DNA of 64,000 bases from Natrinema sp031626495 (GCF_031626495.1 NZ_JAMQOJ010000003.1:248001-312000); one strand, 5' to 3'. Counted from the first letter of the stretch, positions 54,489-62,080 are shown. Notes: generated from the letters alone by a model not told the origin. Translations and numbers: made by a program.

Positions 54489-54908
54489 TCACCGCCGACC
54501 AGCGCCGTCTTCGGCCTCGTGTCCTCCCCACGACGAGAGCACGCGGTCGTACTTGTGGAACCGGTCGCCGTCGTGCTCGGTGACGACGGCGTACATGTTC
54601 TCGGTCGGAACACCCCACCGTTCGTGAGCGCCGCCTTCGACGCCGCTCACGAACGATCGCCGCTGTTCGAACGACCGTCCGGCCCTGATGTCCGCGTTCA
54701 GCATCACCGCGTCCTCGCCGGGATCAAGCCGACCCAGCGAGAACGAGGCAATATCGAGGGCGCGGACTGTAACCGCGACGTGGCCGGTCCCCGTCGCCAT
54801 CCGATCGACGTACGCGTCCGTGATCTCGCCGGCGAACGCGCGTTTCTACGCCGAATCGACTGCGGCCGTGGTTTCGAACTGAAGATGTGGTACGTGATTG
54901 CGCACCAT
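54489..54908 (-). pseudogene. Tautomerase-family gene with an in-frame stop
   Basis: The intact C-terminal frame (from ATG 54800, 103 residues) contains MATGTGHVAVTVR, IRAGRSFEQRRSF, WGVPTENMYAVVTEHDG and FHKYDRVLSSW, all tautomerase-like. Upstream in the same frame the sequence continues PHLQFETTAAVDSA, then TAG at 54848-54846, then KRAFAGEITDAYVDR. Family members have Glu at the stop position. GAG to TAG is a single change. The N-terminal Pro, the catalytic base of the superfamily, lies before the stop and is no longer the second residue (GTA precedes it). A truncated product from 54800 would lack it. Confidence 0.82.
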
Positions 54909-55065
54909 CCGTCTCGGGATACGTCTTCGGTGTGACGTGAGTTGCGGTCGGGGACACCGCGGCTGCCCCCAATTAGTTTCACGCCGTCGGCTCCCCTTAT
55001 TCCAGCCGCGACGGGTCGAGAGCGCGCGCGGGAACTATTACGCCTCGTGCAGACGTTCCGCCCGA

Positions 55066-55749
55066 ATGACTTTCGACTCCGACCGCGTCACGACGATCAC
55101 GTTCGACTCCTACAGCACCCTCGTCGACGTCGAGGCGGCCATCCGTGCGCTCGCCGATCACGTCGACGATCCCGGCCCCGTCTCGACCCTGTGGCGACTA
55201 CGCTCGCTCGAGTACACCCTCGTCGCGAACCACGTCGACGCTTACCAGCCGTTCTACGAGATGAACCGCGACGCGCTCCAGTACGCGCTGGACGTGTTCG
55301 ACGCCGACGTCACCGAAGACGAGCGCGACGAAATACTGGCGGTCTACCACGAACTCGATGTCTTCGACGACGTTCGTGACGGTATCGAGCGCCTCCGCGA
55401 CGGCGGCTACGACTGCTACGTCGTCTCGAACGGCGATCCCGACATGCTGTCGTCGATGGTCGCCCACGCCGACGTTGACGACCTCCTCGAAGACACGATC
55501 AGTGCCGACGAGATCGAGACGTACAAGCCCGCAGCCGACCTCTACCGCCACGCGGCCGGCAGAACCGGCACGCCGATCGACGAGATCGTCCACGTCACTG
55601 CCGGCTGGTACGACGTTATGGGCGCCAAACACGCCGGCATGCAGGGTGCGTGGGTCGACCGCAAGGGCCGGCCGTGGGAGCCGATCGCCGGCGACCCGGA
55701 TCTGACGATCGGGAGCTTCCACGAACTGGCCGATGAACTCGGAGTCTAA
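55066..55749 (+). CDS. Haloacid dehalogenase type II (HAD family), copy 2
   Basis: 227 residues from ATG 55066. Motif I TFDSYSTLVDV (the usual Gly after Tyr is Ser), motif II CYVVSNGDPDM, motif III TYKPAADLY, motif IV HVTAGWYDVMGA. Clear paralogue of the gene at 51890 (shared FYEMNRxALQYAL, DGIERLRDxGYDCY, DPDLTIxSFHxLADEL). As in copy 1, the SSNAWD motif is altered. The two copies flank the AI-2E, redoxin and tautomerase genes. Confidence 0.84.
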   Translation: MTFDSDRVTTITFDSYSTLVDVEAAIRALADHVDDPGPVSTLWRLRSLEYTLVANHVDAYQPFYEMNRDALQYALDVFDADVTEDERDEILAVYHELDVFDDVRDGIERLRDGGYDCYVVSNGDPDMLSSMVAHADVDDLLEDTISADEIETYKPAADLYRHAAGRTGTPIDEIVHVTAGWYDVMGAKHAGMQGAWVDRKGRPWEPIAGDPDLTIGSFHELADELGV

Positions 55750-55865
55750 CGCTTGCGACCCTGACGACTCGCGTCTCACCGACCGGCGGTCGTCCGGTGG
55801 CGGCTGTGCAGACCCGATACATTGCAGGGTGTGATTAAAGGCGGTCCGTTGCGATGTATCGCCAG

Positions 55866-56156
55866 ATGAGTGATCAGGTCGTTCTCACCACCGACACTGT
55901 TCCGGACGCCGTCGACGAGACTCCTCCGAGCGCCAAACTCGTGCTGACGGTCCTCGCGCACGAGGGCTCTCTCACGCAGTCCCGACTCGCCGAGGAGACG
56001 ATGCTCCCCGCTCGGACGGTCCGCTACGCGCTCACCCAACTCGAGGAACACGACCTCGTCACCTCACAGATATCCTTTGCCGACGCCAGACAGCAGATCT
56101 ACTCACTGAACGACGACCTGTTCGCGGCGGCGGAGCGACGCGCATCGCGTTCGTAA
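55866..56156 (+). CDS. MarR-like winged-helix transcriptional regulator
   Basis: 96 residues from ATG 55866; an ATG at 55854 is in frame. LVLTVLAHEGSLTQSRLAEE then RTVRYALTQLEEHDLVTSQI is a winged helix of the MarR/TrmB type. There is no sensor domain. GATTAAAG near 55832-55839 could be its TATA element. It sits between a dehalogenase and a VOC gene and could control either. Confidence 0.82.
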   Translation: MSDQVVLTTDTVPDAVDETPPSAKLVLTVLAHEGSLTQSRLAEETMLPARTVRYALTQLEEHDLVTSQISFADARQQIYSLNDDLFAAAERRASRS

Positions 56157-56262
56157 ATCGCTGCGAACGGTCGGTGCGATCTCCGGAAGACGTACGCCGA
56201 CGAGCGGACCGCCGGACGGCACGGACGAAAGCGTTTTTCCCCGCGCTCGAGCGATCCAGAGT

Positions 56263-56682
56263 ATGGCAGCCCTCAGTACACACCACGTCGGCATCACCGT
56301 CGCGGACCTCGAGGAGACGCTCGCGTTTTACCGGGACACCCTCGATCTCGAGGTCGCCGATCGATTCAGCGTCGGCGGTCAGGCGTTCGCCGACGCCGTC
56401 GGGGTCGACGAAGCGAGCGCCGACTTCGCTCACCTCGAGGCCGACGGGACGCGAATCGAACTCGTCGAGTACGACCCCGAGGCACGCGGATCTCCTGCGG
56501 CAGAGTTGAACCAGCCTGGCGCGACGCACGTCGGTCTCTCGGTCGACGATCTCGATCGATTCGCCGAGACCCTGCCCGGCGACGTGCCGACGATCAGCGG
56601 GCCGCGAACGACCGAGAGCGGCACGAAAATCATGTTCCTGCGGGACCCCGAAGGGAACCTGATCGAAATACTCGAAGCATGA
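56263..56682 (+). CDS. VOC-superfamily metalloenzyme (glyoxalase/epimerase-like)
   Basis: 139 residues, two beta-alpha-beta-beta-beta units. Metal ligands in the expected order: His in STHHVGITVADLEET, Glu in RIELVEYDP, His in ATHVGLSVDDLDR and Glu in NLIEILEA. Could be a lactoylglutathione lyase-like or methylmalonyl-CoA epimerase-like enzyme; no substrate can be named. Its TGA stop at 56680-56682 is exactly where the TnpB element's end begins. Confidence 0.85.
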   Translation: MAALSTHHVGITVADLEETLAFYRDTLDLEVADRFSVGGQAFADAVGVDEASADFAHLEADGTRIELVEYDPEARGSPAAELNQPGATHVGLSVDDLDRFAETLPGDVPTISGPRTTESGTKIMFLRDPEGNLIEILEA

Positions 56683-56688
56683 CATCCT

Positions 56689-56750
56689 CCGCGCCCTGAA
56701 GAGCGCGGTTTCCTCTCCGACGTGGGAGTCTCAGACTGCCTGAGACTCCC
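56689..56750 (-). ncRNA. Likely omega (reRNA) 3' region: two hairpins at the tnpB end
   Basis: CCGCGC/GCGCGG (56689-56694, 56703-56708) forms the end hairpin. GGGAGTCTCAG/CTGAGACTCCC (56724-56734, 56740-56750) is a perfect 11-bp stem with a 5-base loop that spans the tnpB stop codon. TnpB guide RNAs derive from this position, with the guide lying just outside the element, i.e. in the last bases of the VOC gene. Confidence 0.6.
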
Positions 56751-58080
56751 CGGAGGCAACATTCCTGTCACGGTGGACAGTACTCGGGTCTGTGCGCTGT
56801 TCTTTGGGATTTTCATGAGAGCATGGTGACTCCGACCATCGGTGGTCGTTCCACTCGAACCGCACAGGCCGTGCCATCGGCCTGACTGCTTTGCTTGTGT
56901 GCCGCTTCAGGAACGTTTTTGATGCCGTGAGGTCGGCGTGCCCTTCGAACCCACACGGGCAAGTGAGCGTGTCCTGATGCCGTGTCGTTCGGTCTGTGCC
57001 CCCGCACTGCGGGCACTCCTGACTCGTCCACGCTTCTGACCGAACCTCGAGCGAGATACCGTACTCTTCGGCGGTACAGGTCAGTCGCTCGGTGAACTGC
57101 TTGAACGCCCAGAAATTGTGCGTCTTGGCGTTCGTCTCCACTGACCAATGAGTTTCGAGGACATCGGTCAGCCCGCCAATATACACGGTTTCAACGCCAT
57201 CGTCGTACAATCGTTCGATTAGATCACGACACAACGCTTCTTGAGCGTGGTCACGGCGACGAGTTCGCTTGCGGTACAGCCGCCGGATACGCTCGCTACT
57301 GTACTGATCTTCCTCAAGTTTCGACTGCAACCGAGCGATCTCTGTTGTTGTCCCACGGAACCGCTGGAACAACTTACAGCCGTTGTACAGATATTGTTTT
57401 CCGGTCGTGGTGGTACAGGCGACGAGCTTGTTGGCACCAATGTCCAGAGCGGCCTTCTCTGAGGCCAGTGGAGTTGCCCGTGCGTCGTCAGAAACAGTCA
57501 CGGGTTGCGAAGTCCGGAAGGTGCTATCAGTCTCGTCGTACCACAGGTCCAACCGGCCCTGTTTGTCGTAATCAGGCCAATCCGGGCTGCCAGCAATTTC
57601 CAGCCGGAGACGCCCGGTGCGGTCGTATCGGTCTTTCAACTCACTTCCAACCAGTATCTCAAGTCGGGACCGCTCGCCCCAGTCGACGGTGTACGACGTG
57701 TTGCGAATGACGGTGTGCAGCTTGCGACCATCGTCTTTGTTGCCCCAGAATCCCGGTGGTTCCGGGTGTTCAGTGACCGATCTATCCGACTCATCGTGAT
57801 ACGCGTTCTTGTTCTCGAAGAATCCACGCCATGCTTCGCTATTTTTCCGTATCACCTGTTGGGCGGTGGAAGCGCCGAGAACGCCTTTGTATTTCCCTTC
57901 GAGTCGGCCTGTATCGGCGTCCCACACGTTGTCCTCGAAGCCATCCTCGCCGTTGTACCGCATGAGCCGTTCGTAGTTGGCTTCGTTCCAGAGAGCGGCA
58001 GAAGCGTCCAGCAGGTCCCGTAGTAGTTGCTCTCCGGTTTCGGAGAGCGGTCGTACGGCAAACGTGTTGGTTCGCTTCAT
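56731..58080 (-). CDS. tnpB: RNA-guided endonuclease TnpB family protein
   Basis: 449 residues. N-terminal helical/WED region; RuvC-I at ALDIGANKLVACTTTTGKQY (catalytic Asp); a zinc finger CPQCGG..CPCGFEG; RuvC-III at GHADLTASKTFLKR (Asp). The RuvC-II strand reads VETVYIGGLTDVL. TnpBs usually have E-D-L, and haloarchaeal relatives often IGDL, at the GGL position, so the acidic residue appears lost. The ~35-residue C-terminal tail overlaps the end hairpins. Whether nuclease activity remains is open. Confidence 0.92.
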   Translation of the reverse strand: MKRTNTFAVRPLSETGEQLLRDLLDASAALWNEANYERLMRYNGEDGFEDNVWDADTGRLEGKYKGVLGASTAQQVIRKNSEAWRGFFENKNAYHDESDRSVTEHPEPPGFWGNKDDGRKLHTVIRNTSYTVDWGERSRLEILVGSELKDRYDRTGRLRLEIAGSPDWPDYDKQGRLDLWYDETDSTFRTSQPVTVSDDARATPLASEKAALDIGANKLVACTTTTGKQYLYNGCKLFQRFRGTTTEIARLQSKLEEDQYSSERIRRLYRKRTRRRDHAQEALCRDLIERLYDDGVETVYIGGLTDVLETHWSVETNAKTHNFWAFKQFTERLTCTAEEYGISLEVRSEAWTSQECPQCGGTDRTTRHQDTLTCPCGFEGHADLTASKTFLKRHTSKAVRPMARPVRFEWNDHRWSESPCSHENPKEQRTDPSTVHRDRNVASGESQAV

Positions 58081-58125
58081 GCTACAATATTTTTACTCAT
58101 TTAATTCAAATAATTATTATGGCGT

Positions 58126-58353
58126 ATGGCGACTGAAACGCCACTTACCTGCTACATTTGTGGTCGAACCAGCGACGAGTGGATGACCGTCGATATGATT
58201 GGGCTATTCAAAGACCAAGAAGCGGCACGAGACCGATTTGAAGAAAAACACGGAGAGGAACCTGAGAGTTACCTGTTCGTCTGTCCTGACTGTGATGAGG
58301 AGAGTCCACACCACGCAGAGAATAGCCGCGACAAGTACGGAGTGTACCGATGA
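58126..58353 (+). CDS. 75-residue Cys-rich protein divergent from tnpB
   Basis: LTCYICGRTSDEWMTVD and LFVCPDCDEESPHHAEN form two Cys-x2-Cys pairs of a zinc-binding fold, with a helix between them (KDQEAARDRFEEKHG). It is lower in GC than the chromosome average. Starts 45 bp from tnpB, divergent. Its stop overlaps the next gene (ATGA). It resembles the small DUF-class proteins I recall beside haloarchaeal tnpB genes; role unknown. Confidence 0.75.
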   Translation: MATETPLTCYICGRTSDEWMTVDMIGLFKDQEAARDRFEEKHGEEPESYLFVCPDCDEESPHHAENSRDKYGVYR

Positions 58354-58490
58354 GGCCAGTAATCGCCATTTCCGACGCGTTTCACGGGCCGATAAAAGAC
58401 TACGCCGAAGCAAACGACCCCTCACTCGATGAGGCGTATGTTGTGGCGCTGGAAACTGGCCTCGACACGTTGGAGACTCAAGACAAGTAG
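58350..58490 (+). CDS. 46-residue protein coupled to the 75-residue protein
   Basis: Begins ATG 58350 in an ATGA overlap and ends TAG 58488-58490. The sequence MRPVIAISDAFHGPIKDYA, then DEAYVVALETGLDTLETQ, suggests a short strand and an amphipathic helix, somewhat like small antitoxin or RHH proteins. The composition matches its partner. Function unknown; its coding status rests on the translational overlap. Confidence 0.6.
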   Translation: MRPVIAISDAFHGPIKDYAEANDPSLDEAYVVALETGLDTLETQDK

Positions 58491-58529
58491 TAACGCGGTG
58501 GTTCCTCACTGGAGTGTACGCGATTCACG

Positions 58530-58547
58530 CCCGCCGTGAACGGCGGG
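58530..58547 (+). repeat. End-type hairpin CCCGCCG-TGAA-CGGCGGG, opposite in direction to the tnpB end
   Basis: A 7-bp perfect stem with TGAA loop, embedded in GATTCACG..ACTCTCTCGCTG. The context resembles the right ends of haloarchaeal IS1341-type elements read on the plus strand. It lies 40 bases after the 46-residue gene. It may mark the right end of a second, plus-oriented element or a relic. Confidence 0.55.
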
Positions 58548-58599
58548 ACTCTCTCGCTGTTGAAAGGTAGCCCGCCGACGACAGCGCGCTGGCCGGCGG

Positions 58600-58866
58600 C
58601 TACGGCCCCCGACAGGCCAGCGTCGATCGCACCTGCTCGACTTCCTCGTCACACTCCGAGCAGATGCGTTTCTCCGCGGCGATGTAGACGACACTGCACC
58701 GAGAGCAATGGAAGAGATTACCGAACGAGTCCGAGACACTGGACCCGCTATCGCGGTCGCCGCGATCCGTCTCGTCGACCGCCGTTTCGGGTTCGTTCGT
58801 CAACGTCGATCGGACCCGTTTACGGAGGCGCTGCGAGAGCGACGTTGCGTTTTGTCGAATTCCCAT
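58600..58866 (-). CDS. Small zinc-ribbon protein
   Basis: 88 residues from ATG 58866. Basic N-terminus (SQRLRKRVRSTL), acidic middle, then the ribbon LFHCSRCSVVYIAAEKRICSEC with two Cys-x2-Cys pairs. AATATTTTAG on the minus strand near 58905-58914 is a likely TATA box. Conserved in haloarchaea as small zinc proteins; function unknown. Confidence 0.72.
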   Translation of the reverse strand: MGIRQNATSLSQRLRKRVRSTLTNEPETAVDETDRGDRDSGSSVSDSFGNLFHCSRCSVVYIAAEKRICSECDEEVEQVRSTLACRGP

Positions 58867-59015
58867 ATCGGTGTACACTAGCGAGCGAGCGAAGTAACTG
58901 ATGTCTAAAATATTTGGAACGGCTAGGTGTACCATGTCACGTTCGCGTCGGCCGGATTCGCTCCCGTCGGCCGACGGATAGCAACCTTTTCGACCGTCGC
59001 GGAGCCACTGCCGGC

Positions 59016-59819
59016 ATGAACTTCTTCGACCGCTTGCACGACCGCATTCGGACGGTCGACAGCGTCGTCTCCGTCGGGCTCGATCCCGACCCGTCGCGCA
59101 TTCCAGACCACCTGCAGGAGTACGACCTCCCCCGCTGGGCGTTCAACCGTCGCATCATCGACGCGACCCACGAGCACGCCGCCGTCTTCAAGCCCAACGC
59201 CGCGTTTTACGAGGATCCGGACGGCTGGGCCGCCCTCGAGGAGACCATCGCCTACGCCCACGGCAAGGGTGTTCCCGTCCTGCTTGACGCCAAACGCGCC
59301 GACATCGGAAACACGACTCGCCAGTACGCGAAACTGCTCGAGACGGTCGACGCCATCACCGTCAACCCCTACATGGGCCGCGATTCGCTGCAGCCGTTCC
59401 TGGCGGACGAGGAGTCCGGCGTATTCATCCTCTGTCGGACGTCGAATCCCGGTGGATCGGATCTGCAGGACCTCGAACTCGAGACCGGCGAACCCGTCTA
59501 CGAGCGGGTCGCCGCGCTGGCAGACCTCTGGAACGAGAACGACAACGTCGGGCTCGTCGTGGGTGCGACCCAGCCCGAAGAGCTCGAGGAGCTGCGCGAG
59601 CAGGTGCCCGACCTGCCCTTCCTCGTCCCCGGAATCGGGGCACAGGGCGGCGACGCCGAGGCGGCCGTCGAGCACGGACTCGCGAACGGTGTCGGGCTCG
59701 TCAACTCCTCGCGCGGAATTATTTTCGCGGGCGAAGACGATGGCGAGGAGTTCGCCAGCGCCAGCGGTCAGGCGGCGAAGCGGCTGAAGAAGCGACTCAA
59801 CCGATACCGGGAGAACTAG
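59016..59819 (+). CDS. pyrF: Orotidine 5'-phosphate decarboxylase
   Basis: 267 residues from ATG 59016. Catalytic array DAKRADIGNTTRQYA (DxKxxDI), substrate loop RTSNPGG and phosphate-binding VPGIGAQGGD. Length and PNAAFYE fit the longer (type 2) OMP decarboxylase form used by haloarchaea. Last step of UMP synthesis. Its stop overlaps the convergent gene at 59816 by 4 bases. Confidence 0.95.
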   Translation: MNFFDRLHDRIRTVDSVVSVGLDPDPSRIPDHLQEYDLPRWAFNRRIIDATHEHAAVFKPNAAFYEDPDGWAALEETIAYAHGKGVPVLLDAKRADIGNTTRQYAKLLETVDAITVNPYMGRDSLQPFLADEESGVFILCRTSNPGGSDLQDLELETGEPVYERVAALADLWNENDNVGLVVGATQPEELEELREQVPDLPFLVPGIGAQGGDAEAAVEHGLANGVGLVNSSRGIIFAGEDDGEEFASASGQAAKRLKKRLNRYREN

Positions 59820-60103
59820 CGACTCGTCTCGGCGTCGTCCGATTTCGCAGCACCGTCGGGATCGGCGTCCACCACCCGCCCCGCGATCCGATCGTCGACC
59901 ACTCGTGCGACGATCTCGACCGCGACGGGCTCCGTCGGCGGACGTTCTTCGAGCCGATCCAGCCCCTCGACGACGGCGATGTCCATCGGGCTGGCGTCGT
60001 TCGGGTGGGCGGCGACGAGCTGGCCGTCGCGCTGCTCGAGCCGGAGGCGATAGGTCTCGCCGATGCCGAGGGATTCGCTCAGCAGGTCGCGGATGGAAGT
60101 CAC
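59816..60103 (-). CDS. Small conserved hypothetical protein
   Basis: 95 residues from GTG 60103; the start is chosen because the upstream gene ends at 60123 and upstream sequence in this frame belongs to it. It starts (V)TSIRDLLSESLGIGETYRL, then a beta-rich part (RLEQRDGQLVAAHP) and an acidic tail. No family recognised. 19 bases after the HIT-type zinc-finger gene, so probably cotranscribed. Confidence 0.6.
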   Translation of the reverse strand: MTSIRDLLSESLGIGETYRLRLEQRDGQLVAAHPNDASPMDIAVVEGLDRLEERPPTEPVAVEIVARVVDDRIAGRVVDADPDGAAKSDDAETSR

Positions 60104-60122
60104 GGGTTCGTGGCTCGCGGGG

Positions 60123-60299
60123 TCAGAACCGGTTGATGTCCACGTCCTCGGACTGACCGGGCTTGGCCTGCGCGGCACAGTCGGCGCACAACCCCAGTTC
60201 GTCGTCGTAGTGGAGCTCACAGGCGAGCGTGCCGCAGTTGGGACACCGCTCCTGTGCGGGGCGTGATTCGCAGATCTGACAGAGGCCGCTGACGCTCAT
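60123..60299 (-). CDS. HIT-type zinc-finger small protein
   Basis: 58 residues. LCQICESRPAQERCPNCG carries two Cys-x2-Cys pairs. ACELHYDDELGLCADC adds the Cys/His and the last Cys pair, giving the HIT zinc-finger pattern. The end (GQSEDVDINRF) is acidic. In eukaryotes HIT fingers serve in protein complexes such as snoRNP assembly; the archaeal role is unknown. First gene of a likely two-gene unit with the gene at 59816. Confidence 0.8.
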   Translation of the reverse strand: MSVSGLCQICESRPAQERCPNCGTLACELHYDDELGLCADCAAQAKPGQSEDVDINRF

Positions 60300-60420
60300 G
60301 GGTCGCAGTACGGACTCGAGCGGCTTGAAACCGAGCCCGGCAGTCGTGATCCATCCGATGGCCGGGACGGGCGACCGAGCAGGAGCCGGCGTAGTTTTCC
60401 GCGGCTCGGCAATTGTACCA

Positions 60421-60435
60421 TGACAAACATTGTCA
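60421..60435. promoter_or_regulatory. Perfect 15-bp palindrome TGACAAACATTGTCA upstream of the GTPase gene
   Basis: TGACAA-ACA-TTGTCA is an exact dyad 44 bases before ATG 60479. GGCTTTTGCC (60446-60455) downstream is the closest TATA-like element. It differs by one base from the site at 36783-36797. It also lies between this gene and the divergent HIT-finger gene and may act on both. Confidence 0.65.
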
Positions 60436-60478
60436 ACATACGCGAAGGCTTTTGCCGTGTGCCTCCTTACCAGGGAAT

Positions 60479-62080
60479 ATGAGCCGTGACCGGGCTCTCC
60501 TCGAGCGAGCCCTGGACCGTGGCGAACAGGACGGTGGCAACGTCGAGTTCAAGGAACGACTGTCACGAGACGTCCACCTCGAGGGTGGACGACGGGAGAG
60601 CCTGGCCGCGCAACTCCGTCACCGCCTGCTGTCCGGCGACGGCGAAGCGACCTACGTGGTCGGCGTCACGGACGACGGCGGCCTCGCCGGCGTCGATCCC
60701 GACACCTTCTCCGAGACGATGGACGTCCTCTCGCTGCTGGCCGAGGAGGCCGACGCACACATCGAGGACGTGCAGACGTGGGGGATCAACGACGGACTCG
60801 TCGGTGTCGCCCAAGTTCGAGAGGGCGGCGTCCTCGAAACGGACGACGAACACGTCGTCGTCGGCACCGCCGGCCACGTCGACCACGGCAAGAGTACGCT
60901 AGTAGGGTCGCTCGTCACCGGCAAACCCGATGATGGGGACGGAGCGACGCGCGCGTTCCTCGACGTCCAGCCCCACGAGGTCGAGCGCGGCCTCTCGGCG
61001 GACCTCTCCTACGCGGTCTACGGCTTCGACGACGACGGACCGGTTCACGTTCGGAATCCCAATCGGAAGGCCGATCGGGCCGAGGTCGTTCAGGAGGCCG
61101 ATCGGCTCGTCTCCTTCGTCGACACCGTCGGCCACGAGCCGTGGCTCCGGACGACGATCCGCGGACTCGTCGGTCAGAAACTCGACTACGGGCTGCTGAC
61201 GGTCGCCGCCGACGACGGTCCGACTCGCACCACGCGGGAACACCTCGGCGTGTTGCTCGCGACCGACCTCCCGACGATCGTCGCGATCACGAAGACCGAT
61301 CTCGTCGACGACGAGCGCATCGAAGAGGTCGAACGGGAGGTCGAGCGGCTCCTCCGAGAGGTCGACAAATCGCCGCTCCGAGTGTCCCGCCACGGCGTCG
61401 ACGCCGCCGTCGAGGAGATCAGCGAACAGGTCGTCCCCATCGTCGAAACGAGCGCGATCACGATGGAAGGATTAGAGACGCTGGACGAACTGTTCGACCG
61501 GCTTCCGAAAACGTCCCAGGACACCGGCGAGTTCCGGATGTACGTCGACCGCAGCTACTCGGTGACCGGCGTCGGCGCTGTCGCTTCGGGGACGGTGATG
61601 GCCGGCGAGATCGAGGCCGGCGACGAACTCCTGATCGGACCCATGTCCGACGGCCGCTTTCAGGAAGTCGAGGTCCGCTCGATCGAGATGCACTACCACC
61701 GGGTCGACAAGGCCCAGGCGGGCCGGATCGTCGGCATCGCCCTCAAGGGGATCAAAGAAAGCGCCATCGAACGTGGGATGGTCTTGCTGCCTCGCGACGC
61801 CGACCCCGAACCGGTCCGAGAGTTCGAGGCCGAGGTCATGGTGCTCAACCACCCGACCCGCATCGGCGAGGGGTACGAACCCGTCGTCCACCTCGAGACG
61901 ATCGCCGAGGCCGCGGCCTTCTACCCCGAGAACGGCCGGCTGCTGCCCGGCGATACGGGGGAAACCACCGTCCGGTTCAAGTTCCGCCCGTACCTCGTCG
62001 AGGAGGGCCAGAAGTTCGTCTTCCGCGAGGGTCGGAGCAAGGGCGTCGGGACGGTGACCGACGTTCATCCGATGGACTGA
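60479..62080 (+). CDS. GTPBP1-like translation-factor GTPase
   Basis: 533 residues from ATG 60479. An N-terminal domain (~1-130) is unlike EF-1A (VEFKERLSRDVHLEGGRRES, ATYVVGVTDDGG). The G domain has GHVDHGKST, DTVGHEPW (DxxG), TKTDL in place of NKxD, and SAI. Domains II and III follow (YSVTGVGAVASGTVMAGEI and the C-terminal barrel). This matches the archaeal/eukaryotic GTPBP1/GTPBP2 class linked to ribosome rescue and mRNA decay. Preceded by the palindrome at 60421. Confidence 0.9.
   Translation: MSRDRALLERALDRGEQDGGNVEFKERLSRDVHLEGGRRESLAAQLRHRLLSGDGEATYVVGVTDDGGLAGVDPDTFSETMDVLSLLAEEADAHIEDVQTWGINDGLVGVAQVREGGVLETDDEHVVVGTAGHVDHGKSTLVGSLVTGKPDDGDGATRAFLDVQPHEVERGLSADLSYAVYGFDDDGPVHVRNPNRKADRAEVVQEADRLVSFVDTVGHEPWLRTTIRGLVGQKLDYGLLTVAADDGPTRTTREHLGVLLATDLPTIVAITKTDLVDDERIEEVEREVERLLREVDKSPLRVSRHGVDAAVEEISEQVVPIVETSAITMEGLETLDELFDRLPKTSQDTGEFRMYVDRSYSVTGVGAVASGTVMAGEIEAGDELLIGPMSDGRFQEVEVRSIEMHYHRVDKAQAGRIVGIALKGIKESAIERGMVLLPRDADPEPVREFEAEVMVLNHPTRIGEGYEPVVHLETIAEAAAFYPENGRLLPGDTGETTVRFKFRPYLVEEGQKFVFREGRSKGVGTVTDVHPMD

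Larger units (their letters stand above)
56681..58110 (-). mobile_element. IS200/IS605-group element, IS1341-type (tnpB only)
   Basis: The tnpB gene runs leftward with hairpin-forming sequence at its 3' end. GACATCCTCCGCGCCCTGAAG..GGTTTCCTC is the typical haloarchaeal right end. No tnpA is present, so the element cannot move by itself. The other end is probably in the AT-rich stretch around 58081-58125, but the exact boundary cannot be seen. Insertion abuts the VOC stop codon. Confidence 0.75.
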
